DNA of 64,000 bases from Streptomyces hygroscopicus (GTDB lineage: Bacteria; Actinomycetota; Actinomycetes; Streptomycetales; Streptomycetaceae): NCBI RefSeq assembly GCF_026168105.1, contig NZ_LBMW01000030.1, positions 1-64,000 of the forward strand, read 5' to 3'. Positions 34,562 to 43,791 of the stretch are shown here, one piece after another. A program made the translations under genes and the position numbers. Below the pieces are notes generated by a model that was given only the letters and a program-made list of their open reading frames with translations, ran no database searches and had not been told where the DNA came from. Positions within the stretch are counted from its first letter, which is position 1. Each line of letters begins with the position of its first letter.

Positions 34562-34893
34562 GCGGCGGCCTCGCGCGCTGCTCAGGGTCGCCCGACCGCG
34601 ACCCCGGGCTGCAGCCCGAACGGACCCGGCTGGCCTGGCGGCGCACCACGCTGGCCGTTACGGTCGCCTCCGTACTGGCGGTCCGGACGGCCCTGCACGG
34701 CCGGGCCGGATCGGGCGAGCTGCCGGCGGTCGCGTGCGCAATCCTCGCCTGGCTCGGCTTTGTCGTGGTCGCACACCAGCGCATCCGGGCCCTCAGCACG
34801 CCTCGCCCGCCCCTGCTCACTCACCGGGCGGCACTCCTCACTGCGATCTGTGCGGCACTGGTCGCGGCCTGCGGGGCCGCGCTGGTCGGCTGA
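34558..34893 (+). CDS. Second DUF202-type membrane protein
   Basis: A 111-residue protein overlapping its upstream partner by four bases. It has the shorter DUF202 signature GLQPERTRLAWRRTTLAVTV and three hydrophobic segments. The YidH/DUF202 pair is a common actinobacterial arrangement. No link to the sulfatase locus is evident beyond position. Confidence 0.8.
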   Translation: MSGGLARCSGSPDRDPGLQPERTRLAWRRTTLAVTVASVLAVRTALHGRAGSGELPAVACAILAWLGFVVVAHQRIRALSTPRPPLLTHRAALLTAICAALVAACGAALVG

Positions 34894-35169
34894 CTGATTG
34901 GGGCAGGAAGCGCCATCCTGTTCACAGGAGGAACAGTCCCGGCCGCGGGTTGGGGAGGCGCAGACGGGGGAGCAAAGTTCGAACCTGGAACCGCCTGCCG
35001 TACGCGCCGGATCGCGACACTTCGAGTTGAGTCCGCCTGGCCAAGGGATCGTCGATCGCCCTCTCCAGCACCGCGCTCGAAGGGAAAGCGGGCAGCGACA
35101 TGGATGTATACGGAACGCTACGCGTGGCCAACCCAATCGCGTTCCGCTACCGCCATACTATTCGGCCGT

Positions 35170-36027
35170 TCAGGATCGTTGTGGTCTCTTGCCCTTGGTG
35201 ACGGCGGCGGCCGCCTGGTGGGGAGGGGCACCAGGAGCGGAAAAGGTGGTGGGCTGACTGGGAGTGTTTGCGGCCGGTGATGCGTTGCCGGTTGTCTGGA
35301 GCGCTGCGGTGTGTGCCACAGTTGAATTGGTCGGCTGGTCCGGCAATGTCTTTGTTTGCTCGTACGTGACTGGGATTCCCAGCTTTTTCTCGAAGACCTT
35401 GCAGGCGTTCTCCAGCCATTTCTCAACCTGCCCGGGATCCACGCCGGGCCTGACCGCCTTGCTCATGTAGCGGCCTGACTGGTCGTTTATCGTCCCCAGT
35501 TGCCGCCGTGGATCGTAGCGGAATTCGCCACTCAGTGCCGCGGGCGCGACGAGCGTCCCTCCGTCGTCGCTGAACTCGACCGCGATTGTCGGGTGGCCCA
35601 ATCCATCTATTCCGTTCTTCAGATCCTGCTCCGTGAGATCCTTTGTACTCGTCTCCGGGTGTCGTCGCTGCTGCTCACGCACGGCCTCCTGCATGCCGGT
35701 CAACAGCTCGTCGAACTGCTCCTCGGGGATGACCGTGAGGAGCTTCTCGCTGCCCAGCATGATTTTGTCATCTTTGACGACCGAGTAATGCCAGACCGCA
35801 TCTTCTCTCCCCTTGAGAATCCAGGCGGGTGGGATCTCGTCAAGCGATATCAACAAAGGGTTGATCCGGAGGTGGTTCTGGTCGTCCAGCTCCTTCGGTT
35901 TGATCGTTTTGGGAGGTACCAGCGGCCCGAAGCGGTGGTTCGACGGCGCTTCAGGTTTGGCGGACTTGTTGGCTGAATGCTCCTCCGTAGGCGCTGCTGC
36001 CGACCGCTGCGTGGCATCTGCTGGCAC
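35170..36027 (-). CDS. Unknown protein with a C-terminal domain resembling actinomycete secreted-effector tails
   Basis: A 285-residue protein; GTG 36027 is chosen because AAGGAG lies six bases upstream. Residues 1-55 are Ala/Pro/Lys-rich and disordered. The core runs from LRINPLLISLDEIPPAWILK to NACKVFEKKLGIPVTYEQTK and includes TINDQSGRYMSKAVRPGVDP near residues 190-210. I associate this last block loosely with C-terminal regions of large Streptomyces polymorphic or eCIS-type effectors; this is recollection, not a demonstrated homology. Residues from 230 are again low-complexity. Lower GC and A/T-richer codons than its neighbours suggest acquisition. It faces the DUF202 pair and stands alone. 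Confidence 0.5.
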   Translation of the reverse strand: MPADATQRSAAAPTEEHSANKSAKPEAPSNHRFGPLVPPKTIKPKELDDQNHLRINPLLISLDEIPPAWILKGREDAVWHYSVVKDDKIMLGSEKLLTVIPEEQFDELLTGMQEAVREQQRRHPETSTKDLTEQDLKNGIDGLGHPTIAVEFSDDGGTLVAPAALSGEFRYDPRRQLGTINDQSGRYMSKAVRPGVDPGQVEKWLENACKVFEKKLGIPVTYEQTKTLPDQPTNSTVAHTAALQTTGNASPAANTPSQPTTFSAPGAPPHQAAAAVTKGKRPQRS

Positions 36028-37037
36028 TATCTTCTCCTTACCGTCTCTAAGAAATGGGTTCGGCCCCGGTCTCCTCACAGGAGGTTGTCCGGCCGCGCTT
36101 GGCCGGACGACATCGAGCGGGACCTGTCGGGCAAGCCCAGGGACTTCGCAAAGCCGCGCCTGCAGGGCTTTCTGGTCAACCGCGATGTGGGGCGGTTTCA
36201 GCGACTCGAGCCCGCGCGGTGACTTGTGGCGGCACACGTGCAGGCAGATCCGCCGGCGGTGCTTCTCTTATGTACGGCCCCAGGCCGGGATCCGTTCACG
36301 GACAGCGGCCGCTGATCACCACCTCAAGCCCGAGCCAAGCCTTCACACCACCTCGCATGACGACCGATACATCCCGCAGGACGATCACCGCAGGCAGCGC
36401 GTTCTGGACCCTCCGCACGACCCCTGGCTGCCACTGAGACCCTGGGACCTCGCCCGCCACCATGGCGACGTCACCCTGGATACCGTGCGCCAGCTCCTGT
36501 GCGTCTGGTTCTGAAGACTTGCGGGCGGGCGCTGCGGAGGGCGGTGGCGATGGCGCCCAACAGGACGGCGCTGTCGCCGAGTTCGCTCGGGGCGAGGGTG
36601 GGGCGCAGCGGGGTGGTCTGGTGCAGGACTGCGATTGCGTGCTCAAAGGCGAGGCGGTCGGACCTCCTGCACCGGCCGGGAGCGAGTTCGCCACCAGAGG
36701 CCTCGGATGGGGACCAGGTGATTTCAGTCAAGACTCCGGATGAATGTTCTGGAGCACGCGACATGTCGACCGCCCATGCGTCCCAGTGTTTCCGCAGGTC
36801 GCGCGGACGGGTGGCCGACCAGTCAGGGTGTCACGGTCGCTCAGGATGGATTGCGCCGACGGGACATCCAGGACCGGGAGGGGCGAGGGCCGAGCGGACC
36901 TCTTCACCCCGGGTCAAGGCCGTGGCAGGGCGCAGGAAGCCGACGGGTGGGCGAACGCCGCCGTCATAGGTGCCGGTCAGCGCAGGCCCGCGCTCGGCGC
37001 AACACCTCGTGCCGAACGCGCACGCAGGGAAGTGAGC
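36028..37037. other. Gene-poor stretch with a ROK C-terminal fragment
   Basis: On the minus strand, 36513-36655 reads LAFEHAIAVLHQTTPLRPTL then APSELGDSAVLLGAIATALR, the C-terminal end of a ROK-family protein with no other part of the gene present. The rest has no ribosome site with a sensible protein. It separates the unknown gene from the divergently oriented ROK regulator. Confidence 0.5.
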
Positions 37038-37106
37038 CAAACGTTTGCACGGCTATTTCTGCCGGAGCCTTGACGGAAAAATTCCGGCCTCCCTACCTTG
37101 ACCGGC
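37038..37106 (+). promoter_or_regulatory. Leaderless promoter of the ROK/ABC/sulfatase operon with two palindromic operators
   Basis: TTGACG (37070-37075), an 18-bp spacer and TACCTT (37094-37099) lie so that transcription should begin at or next to ATG 37107, with no room for a ribosome site. CGGAA-AAA-TTCCG (37074-37086) sits between the two hexamers, and the perfect palindrome CAAACGTTTG (37038-37047) lies upstream of the -35. Both are well placed for repression by the ROK protein encoded downstream. Confidence 0.6.
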
Positions 37107-38372
37107 ATGGAGATGCCCATTGGAGTGCATGCGCTGGTCAGGCGCGCACATGAGGAACGCGTGCTGCGTGCGCTGCAGGAGAACGGTGCCATGAGTCGCC
37201 GCGAGATCGCCCGACTCGTCGGCCTGTCCCGCACCACTCTTTCCGACATCACCAGTAGCCTCTTGCAACGGGGCGCCATCGTCGTTGTGGACACCGACGC
37301 CTCCAAGCGTGAGGGCAGCGGGCGACCGGCCGAGCGGCTGGCACTCGACCCGGCGTCGGCGCAGTTCATGGGAGTCGACTTCGGCCATCGGCGCGTCCAC
37401 GTGGCTGTTGCCGACGCCTCGCACCAGATCATGGTCTCGGGCTCGGTCCGGTACGACGACACGGCGCCCTGGAAGACGCGGACCGACCTCGCCCTCGGGC
37501 TGGTGGACCGGCTGAGCACCGAGGCCGGTGTCCACTACGGGGCTCTTCAGGGCATCGGCATCGGTGTGCCGGGGCCCTACCCGGCTCCCGAGGGGACGGC
37601 ATGGCCCCGCGCCACTTTGGGGGCAACGGTTCTGCGCCCGGCCCCGGAAGGCGTCGACCTGGCGTTCGCCGAACGCTTCGGCGCGCCGGTGATCGTCGAC
37701 AACAACACCCGCCTGGCCGCCCTTGCCGAGGCGATCAGCGGCGCCGACAGTGTCGCCGACCTGGTGTACATACGTCTGTCGGACGGCGTCGGTGGCGGGC
37801 TCGTCGTCGGCGGCCAGCTGGTCACCGGCTCGGCCGGGCTGGCCGGTGAACTCGGGCACGTGACCGCTGCTCCGGCGGGCCGTCCGTGCCGGTGCGGCAA
37901 GCGCGGATGCCTGGAGACCGTGGCCTCGGTGCCGGGGATCCTCGCCGCCTGCTGGGAGTTCGGTCTACGTCTGGAGAACCTCGAGGACTTGGCGTCCGCC
38001 CTCGCCCGCGCGCACCCCGTCGCGGACCGGGTGCTGCGGGAGGCGGCTGCGGCGCTCGGACGCGTCGTCGGTGCGGCGACCATGATCCTGAACCCGGCGA
38101 AGGTCGTCATCGGCGGGGAGATCACCCGGCTGGCGCCCGTCATCGTTGAGCTGGCTGCCGCCACTCTCGCCGCCGAACTCTTCCCGACCGCGTCGGCCAG
38201 TCCCGTCGTCGAGGCCGCGCGGCTCTCGGACGACGACGGCGCCATCGGCGCGCTCGCCGCTGTCTTCCACAGTTCTCCCCTCCTCGCCAGGTACCCCGAA
38301 ACCGCTGACGTGAAGCACCGATCCGACGCACCCGGCGTCCCCACAGAAAGAGCCGCCCATGCCCGCCCTTGA
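37107..38372 (+). CDS. ROK-family transcriptional repressor
   Basis: A 421-residue protein. Residues 15-65 form a winged HTH (EERVLRALQENGAMSRREIA then RLVGLSRTTLSDIT). From about 90 follows the ROK sugar-kinase-like fold with MGVDFGHRRVHVAVAD, GIGIGVPGPY, DNNTRLAALAEA and the zinc motif CRCGKRGCLETV. The DxGxT-type phosphate loop reads DFGHRRV, so kinase activity is unlikely and it should act as a ligand-responsive repressor. It heads an operon with an ABC importer, a sulfatase and an FGE. Start ATG 37107 fits the leaderless promoter; TTG 37098 is in frame but lies within the predicted -10. Confidence 0.85.
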   Translation: MEMPIGVHALVRRAHEERVLRALQENGAMSRREIARLVGLSRTTLSDITSSLLQRGAIVVVDTDASKREGSGRPAERLALDPASAQFMGVDFGHRRVHVAVADASHQIMVSGSVRYDDTAPWKTRTDLALGLVDRLSTEAGVHYGALQGIGIGVPGPYPAPEGTAWPRATLGATVLRPAPEGVDLAFAERFGAPVIVDNNTRLAALAEAISGADSVADLVYIRLSDGVGGGLVVGGQLVTGSAGLAGELGHVTAAPAGRPCRCGKRGCLETVASVPGILAACWEFGLRLENLEDLASALARAHPVADRVLREAAAALGRVVGAATMILNPAKVVIGGEITRLAPVIVELAAATLAAELFPTASASPVVEAARLSDDDGAIGALAAVFHSSPLLARYPETADVKHRSDAPGVPTERAAHARP

Positions 38373-39228
38373 CAATCGGGGCGCCAGCCCACGACGCCTC
38401 ATACCCGAGAGACGCACAGGACATCGGCCGGCTCCGGGCACCGCGGGTGACACCATGACCGCACCAGAGCGTCAGTCGGCAGGCCGGCGCAAGCTGCCTC
38501 TGATCCTGAACGCCGTGTCCGTCTTGCTGGGAATCGCGATCTGGTGGGTCCTCGCCACTGCGGGCTTCAAGCTGCCGACACCGCTGGAGGTCGTCTCGCG
38601 CGCCGGGACGCTGATCGGCAACGGGACACTCGGCGAGGACGCCGTCGCCAGCCTGACACGCGTACTCATCGGCTTCGCACTCGGCACCGCAGCAGCGATC
38701 CCCGTCGGATTCCTGATGGGCTGGTACAGCGTCCTGCGTGGCCTGATCGAACCCTGGATCCAGTTCTTCCGCACCATCCCGCCGCTGGCGATCATCCCGC
38801 TGGCCGTGGTCGTCATGGGGATCGACGAGACCCCGAAGATCTTCGTCATCTTCCTCGCCGCGTTCCTGGCATGCGTGATCTCGACCTTCCAGGGCGTGGT
38901 CAACGTTGATCGCACACTGATCAACGCCGCCCGGGTGCTGGGTGCCAAGGACGTCACGATCTTCGCCCGCGTGGTGGTGCCCGCCTCCACCCCATTCATC
39001 CTCGTCGGCATGCGGGTCGGCCTCGGCTCGGCCTGGGCCACCCTGGTCGCCGCAGAACTCATCGCCGCCCAGCAGGGACTCGGCTACCGCATGCAGAACG
39101 CCCAGCTGTACTACGACCTACCGACCATCTTCGTCGGACTCATCTCGATCGGGATCCTCGGTCTGCTCATGGACCGCGTCCTCCTCCTCGCAGAACGCAA
39201 GCTGACCGGATGGCAGGAGCGCCGATGA
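38359..39228 (+). CDS. ABC transporter permease, SsuC/TauC type
   Basis: Six predicted membrane helices and the permease loop EWIQFF..PLAII-type segment LIEPWIQFFRTIPPLAIIPL, followed by NAARVLGAKDVTIFARVVVP (EAA loop contacting the ATPase). These features assign it to the sulfonate/taurine/nitrate importer family. ATG 38359 overlaps the ROK gene and has AGAAAGAG upstream, giving 289 residues; ATG 38455 would give a 257-residue protein closer to typical family length. The stop overlaps the ATPase start (ATGA). Confidence 0.85.
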   Translation: MPALDNRGASPRRLIPERRTGHRPAPGTAGDTMTAPERQSAGRRKLPLILNAVSVLLGIAIWWVLATAGFKLPTPLEVVSRAGTLIGNGTLGEDAVASLTRVLIGFALGTAAAIPVGFLMGWYSVLRGLIEPWIQFFRTIPPLAIIPLAVVVMGIDETPKIFVIFLAAFLACVISTFQGVVNVDRTLINAARVLGAKDVTIFARVVVPASTPFILVGMRVGLGSAWATLVAAELIAAQQGLGYRMQNAQLYYDLPTIFVGLISIGILGLLMDRVLLLAERKLTGWQERR

Positions 39229-40037
39229 CCACCAAGACCGCCAAGATATCCGTCCAGGGCGTCACCAAGATCTTCGCCCTGGGCCGCGAGACCTTCACCG
39301 CCCTGGACAACGTCTCACTCGACATCGCGGACCACGAGTTCGTCACCGTCGTCGGGCCCTCGGGCTGCGGCAAGAGCACCCTCATGAACATCCTCGCCGG
39401 GCTGGAGACACCCACGGCGGGTCGTGCCCTGGTGGACGGTTCACCGGTCTTGGGGCCAGGGCCCGAGCGAGGCGTGATCTTCCAGCAGTACGCTCTCTTC
39501 CCCTGGCTGACGGTGCGCCAGAACGTCGAGTTCGGTCTCCGGACCTCAGGCGTCCCGAAAGGCGAGCGCCGAAGGCGGGCGGAGCACTTCATCGAGCAGG
39601 TGGGACTCGAGCGCTTCGCCGACGCGCTCCCCAAGACGCTGTCCGGAGGCATGCGCCAGCGATGCGCCATCGCCCGTGCCTACGCCGTCGACCCCTCGAT
39701 CCTGCTGATGGACGAACCATTCGGCGCCCTTGACGCGCTTACTCGAGTCAAGCTTCAGGAACAGCTGTTGCACACCTGGAGCCAGAACAAGCGCACCGTG
39801 CTGTTCATCACCCACGACGTCGATGAGGCCGTGTTCCTGGCCACCCGTGTGATCGTCATGGCCGCCCGCCCCGGACGCATCTACGACGTCATCGAGGTCG
39901 ACCCCGCGATCGAGCGCAACGAGGAATTCCGTCTCAGCTCCGAGTTCGCCGCGCTGCGCAAACGGGTGTGGCACTCCGTCTACCACCAGGAAGGCCGCAC
40001 CGCCTTCCAATCCGCCTCTCACTCCTCAACGGCATGA
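39225..40037 (+). CDS. ABC transporter ATP-binding protein, SsuB/TauB type
   Basis: A 270-residue ATPase with Walker A GPSGCGKST, Q-loop FQQYALFPW, signature LSGGMRQR, Walker B ILLMDEPFGALD and switch His in FITHDVDEA. ATG 39225 follows GGAG and overlaps the permease stop. It powers uptake of the substrate bound by the lipoprotein encoded next. Confidence 0.9.
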   Translation: MTTKTAKISVQGVTKIFALGRETFTALDNVSLDIADHEFVTVVGPSGCGKSTLMNILAGLETPTAGRALVDGSPVLGPGPERGVIFQQYALFPWLTVRQNVEFGLRTSGVPKGERRRRAEHFIEQVGLERFADALPKTLSGGMRQRCAIARAYAVDPSILLMDEPFGALDALTRVKLQEQLLHTWSQNKRTVLFITHDVDEAVFLATRVIVMAARPGRIYDVIEVDPAIERNEEFRLSSEFAALRKRVWHSVYHQEGRTAFQSASHSSTA

Positions 40038-40056
40038 AATGGAAGGGACCGGCATC

Positions 40057-41058
40057 ATGACATCCACCCTCATCCGCAGACACCTCTCCGCCACCCTCGC
40101 CGGACTGGCCGCGATGGCATTGCTGACTGCGTGCGACAGCGGATCGGCCTCCGGGGAGTCGGGCGAGGCGGTGCGCTTCGGCTACATCGGTGACTTCAAC
40201 GGTGCGAGCCTGATCGCCATCGCTGACGCCAAGGGACTGTGGAAGAAGCACGGGCTGACGGCGGAGAGCAAGGTCTTCACCAACGGGCCGCTGCAGATCC
40301 AGGCCCTCGGCACGGACAACCTCGACTTCGGTTACATAGGCCCGGGCGCGATGTGGCTGCCCGCCTCGGGCAAGGCCAAGGTCGTCGCGATCAACACGCT
40401 CGGCAACGCCGACCGGGTCATCGCCCAGCCGGGCATCACCTCAATGAAGCAGCTCAAGGGAAGGACCGTTGCCGTTCCCGAGGGCACCTCCGGCGACATG
40501 ATCCTTACCCTCGCCCTGAAGAAGGCAGGGATGACCAAGAAAGACCTGAAGATCGTCCCCATGGACCCGTCGACCATCGTGTCCGCCTTCTCCTCCAAGA
40601 AGGTCGACGGTGCCGGCTTCTGGTACCCCGCGCTGGCCACCATCAAGAAGCAGGACCCCGATCTCGTCGAGCTCGCCAAGGACAGCGACTTCAAGGATGA
40701 CGTCTCATTCCCCACCGCTTTCGTGGCCGGCAACAAGCTGGTGGCCGATCAACCGGAGAAGGTCAAGAAGGTCCTCGCCGTCCTGCGCGACGCCATCGAC
40801 TTCCGGTCCGCACATACCGATGAGGCCATCGCAATCACCGCCAACAAGCTCAACATCCCGGCCGACCAGGTCAAGGCCGACGCCGCCAACAACAAGCTGC
40901 TCAGCGTCGACGAGCTCGACACGCTGACCAAGGACGGCACGATCGACAAGTGGCTGAAGGGCATGAACGACTACTTCGTCGAAGCCGGCAAGCTCAGCCG
41001 GCCCGCCGACCCCAAGACCTACTACACCGGTGAGCTCTTCATGGGAGCAGGCAAGTGA
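40057..41058 (+). CDS. Substrate-binding lipoprotein, SsuA/TauA/NMT1-like
   Basis: A 333-residue protein from ATG 40057 (GGAAGGGA upstream; ATG 40039 also in frame). A lipoprotein signal peptide ends at the lipobox LLTAC (Cys26). The mature part is a type II periplasmic-binding fold: FGYIGDFNGASLIAIADAKG, GLTAESKVF, DNLDFGYIGPGA and TVAVPEGTSGDMILTLALKK. Relatives bind alkanesulfonates, taurine, nitrate or aromatic sulfonates. With a sulfatase and FGE downstream, a sulfate ester or sulfonate ligand is likely. The stop overlaps the sulfatase GTG start. Confidence 0.85.
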   Translation: MTSTLIRRHLSATLAGLAAMALLTACDSGSASGESGEAVRFGYIGDFNGASLIAIADAKGLWKKHGLTAESKVFTNGPLQIQALGTDNLDFGYIGPGAMWLPASGKAKVVAINTLGNADRVIAQPGITSMKQLKGRTVAVPEGTSGDMILTLALKKAGMTKKDLKIVPMDPSTIVSAFSSKKVDGAGFWYPALATIKKQDPDLVELAKDSDFKDDVSFPTAFVAGNKLVADQPEKVKKVLAVLRDAIDFRSAHTDEAIAITANKLNIPADQVKADAANNKLLSVDELDTLTKDGTIDKWLKGMNDYFVEAGKLSRPADPKTYYTGELFMGAGK

Positions 41059-42572
41059 CCACGTCCAACACGTCCGGGAAGAACATCCTCTTCCTCATGA
41101 CCGACCAGCACCGGGCGGACACACTCGGCGCCTACGGCAACCGGCTGGCGCACACCCCCGCCCTCGACGAACTCGCCGCAACGGGCACCCGCTTCGACCG
41201 CTGGTACACCCCCACCGCGATCTGCACCCCGGCCCGGGCCAGCCTGCTGACCGGTCAGGCGCCCTTCCGGCACAAGGTGCTCGCCAACCACGAGCGCAAC
41301 GTCGGATATCTCGAAGACCTCTCCGAAGAGCAGTTCACCTTCTCCAGGGCGCTGCGGGAGAACGGCTACAACTGCGGCCTCATCGGCAAATGGCACGCCG
41401 GCAACCGGAGGACAGCGGCCGACTTCGGCTTCGACGGCCCGGAGTTGCCCGGCTGGCACAACCCGGTGGACCACCCGGACTACCTCGCCTATCTCGCCGA
41501 ACGCGGTCTGCCGCCGTACGAGATCAGTGACCGCATCCGCGGCACCCTGCCCAACGGCGGCCCCGGCAACCTGCTCGCCGCCCGGCTGCACCAGCCGGTC
41601 GAAGCCACCTTCGAACACTACCTGGCCACCCGCGCCATAGAGAAGCTCGAACAGTACGCCGCGGACTCCCGCGACCGCGGCCAACCATTCTTCCTCGCTC
41701 TGCACTTCTTCGGACCGCACCTTCCCTACATCCTCCCCGACGAGTACTTCGACCTGGTCGACCCGGCGGATGTGGAGCTTCCGCGGTCCATCGCGGAGAC
41801 CTTCCACGGCAAACCCCCGGTACAGCGCAACTACAGCGCTCACTGGACCTTCGACACCATGCCGATCGAGACGACGCGCAAACTCATCGCGGTCTACTGG
41901 GGCTACGTGGCATTGATCGACATGCAGATCGGCCGGGTCATGGAAGCAATGGAACGGCTCGGACTGGTGAACGACACCGCCGTGTTCTTCACCTGCGACC
42001 ACGGCGAATTCACCGGCTCACATCGACTGCACGACAAGGGCCCGGCAATGTACGAGGACATCTACCGCACACCCGGAATACTGCGCGTCCCGGGCGCGCC
42101 CGGCGGCGTCGTACGGCCGGAGTTCGTCAGCCTGCTCGACTGCACCGCTACCATCCTCGAACTGGCGGGCATCGACCCCAAGCCCGCCGTCGACTCGCGC
42201 AGCCTGCTGCCGCTCGTCCACGACGAAACGGTGGACTGGGATCAGGACATCGTCTGCGAGTTCCACGGTCACCACTTCCCCTACCCGCAGCGCATGCTGC
42301 GCGATGACCGGTACAAGCTCGTTGTCAACCCCGACTCGGTCAACGAGCTCTACGACCTGCAAACCGACCCGGACGAGTTGCAAAACATCTATACCCATCC
42401 GGAACGGAGCGAGGTTCGCTCGCGGATGATGCGCCGACTCTACGAGGTACTGTGCGAGCGCGGCGACAACTTCTACCACTGGATGACGTCAATGTACGAC
42501 GTCGGCGAAGTGGGACATGACCCGACGCTGAGCGGGCTGGACGAGTCCACCTACCAGAACCAGCGGACGTGA
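41055..42572 (+). CDS. Arylsulfatase/choline-sulfatase family enzyme (Cys-type)
   Basis: A 505-residue protein from GTG 41055, with GGAG eight bases upstream and a four-base overlap with the lipoprotein gene. FLMTDQHRADTLGAYGN supplies metal-binding Asp residues. CTPARASLLTG (Cys57-x-Pro-x-Arg61) is the formylglycine site, GLIGKWHAG and FTCDHGEFTGSHRLHDKG carry active-site Lys, Asp and His. There is no signal peptide, so it is predicted cytoplasmic and acts on imported sulfate esters, releasing sulfate. The Cys must be oxidised to formylglycine, for which the next gene is the obvious maturase. Confidence 0.9.
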   Translation: MTTSNTSGKNILFLMTDQHRADTLGAYGNRLAHTPALDELAATGTRFDRWYTPTAICTPARASLLTGQAPFRHKVLANHERNVGYLEDLSEEQFTFSRALRENGYNCGLIGKWHAGNRRTAADFGFDGPELPGWHNPVDHPDYLAYLAERGLPPYEISDRIRGTLPNGGPGNLLAARLHQPVEATFEHYLATRAIEKLEQYAADSRDRGQPFFLALHFFGPHLPYILPDEYFDLVDPADVELPRSIAETFHGKPPVQRNYSAHWTFDTMPIETTRKLIAVYWGYVALIDMQIGRVMEAMERLGLVNDTAVFFTCDHGEFTGSHRLHDKGPAMYEDIYRTPGILRVPGAPGGVVRPEFVSLLDCTATILELAGIDPKPAVDSRSLLPLVHDETVDWDQDIVCEFHGHHFPYPQRMLRDDRYKLVVNPDSVNELYDLQTDPDELQNIYTHPERSEVRSRMMRRLYEVLCERGDNFYHWMTSMYDVGEVGHDPTLSGLDESTYQNQRT

Positions 42573-42780
42573 TGCCCCGGCGTCCCTCCCGCCAGGGCGC
42601 CTGACCGGTGGGGGACCCACGCACACCCTGGGCCACCGCGTCCGTACCGGCGCTCACTCCGAAACGCACGACATGGCGCCGGTGCCGGCGGGTTACCGCC
42701 CACGACTCCAGCCGACACGCCTCGCCGCGCACGACCGAGCGCAGGCGTGGGACCGACCCGCGATCGAGGAATTCCGACCC

Positions 42781-43791
42781 ATGACACGCGATCAGCGCTC
42801 CTGCTGCACTCCGGCGACCGACGCGCCGGTCAGTATCGTCTCGCTGCTCTCGCCGACGCCGACGACGCGCAGCCACACCTCCCGCGAACCCTCGACCCGC
42901 GGGCAGGTGCGCCTGCCTGGGGGTGAGTTCGCCATGGGCGACGCCTTCGGCGAGGGCTATCCGGCCGACGGCGAGACACCTGTCCACGCCGTACGCCTCA
43001 AGTCCTTCCACTTCGACGAGACCGCCGTCACCAACGCCCAGTTCGCCACCTTCGTCAAGGCGACCGGTTACGTGACGGACGCCGAACGCTACGGCTCCTC
43101 GGCGGTCTTTCACCTTGTCGTCGCCGCCCCGCCCTCCGACGTCCTCGGAAACGCCGCTGGAACCCCCTGGTGGATCAACGTCCGTGGCGCCCACTGGCGC
43201 CGCCCCGAGGGCGCCAGGTCCGACATCACCGACCGACAGAGTCACCCCGTCGTCCACGTGTCCTGGAACGACGCCATCGCCTACACGCAGTGGGCCGGCA
43301 AGCGCCTGCCCACCGAGGCCGAGTGGGAATACGCCGCACGGGGCGGCCTGGCGGGCCGCCGCTACGCCTGGGGGGATGACCTCACCCCCGACGGCCGGTG
43401 GCGCTGCAACATCTGGCAGGGACGCTTCCCGCACACCAACACGGCCGAGGACGGCTATCTGACCACCGCACCGGTCAGGTCCTACCGTCCCAACGGCTTT
43501 GGTCTTTGGAACACAGCGGGCAATGTCTGGGAATGGTGCTCCGACTGGTTCTCACCCTCCTACTACACCCAGTCCCCCCCGACAGACCCCCACGGTCCGG
43601 AGACCGGAACCGCACGAGTGATGCGTGGCGGCTCCTACCTGTGCCACGACTCCTACTGCAACCGCTACCGGGTGGCCGCCCGCTCCTGCAACACACCGGA
43701 GTCCTCCTCCGGCAACCTGGGTTTCCGCTGCGCCAACGACGCTTCTGCATCGAGGCGGCCAAGCCCTCCCGGACTGAGTCCCGTTGCCTGA
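42781..43791 (+). CDS. Formylglycine-generating enzyme (sulfatase maturase, SUMF1 family)
   Basis: A 336-residue protein from ATG 42781, with GAGGAA nine bases upstream. RLPGGEFAMGDAFGEGYPAD opens the FGE domain, HPVVHVSWNDAIAYTQWAGK and RLPTEAEWEYAARGG are the family blocks, and NVWEWCSDW and RVMRGGSYLCHDSYCNRYRV carry the catalytic copper-binding cysteine pair Cys288 and Cys293, with the five-residue spacing of the S. coelicolor enzyme. It converts the sulfatase Cys57 to formylglycine using oxygen. It lies about 210 bp after the sulfatase, so it is probably co-expressed. Confidence 0.9.
   Translation: MTRDQRSCCTPATDAPVSIVSLLSPTPTTRSHTSREPSTRGQVRLPGGEFAMGDAFGEGYPADGETPVHAVRLKSFHFDETAVTNAQFATFVKATGYVTDAERYGSSAVFHLVVAAPPSDVLGNAAGTPWWINVRGAHWRRPEGARSDITDRQSHPVVHVSWNDAIAYTQWAGKRLPTEAEWEYAARGGLAGRRYAWGDDLTPDGRWRCNIWQGRFPHTNTAEDGYLTTAPVRSYRPNGFGLWNTAGNVWEWCSDWFSPSYYTQSPPTDPHGPETGTARVMRGGSYLCHDSYCNRYRVAARSCNTPESSSGNLGFRCANDASASRRPSPPGLSPVA

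Noticed and set aside
36513..36655. Second functional ROK regulator
   Set aside because: Only the last 45 or so residues of the fold are present, with no HTH, zinc motif or start.
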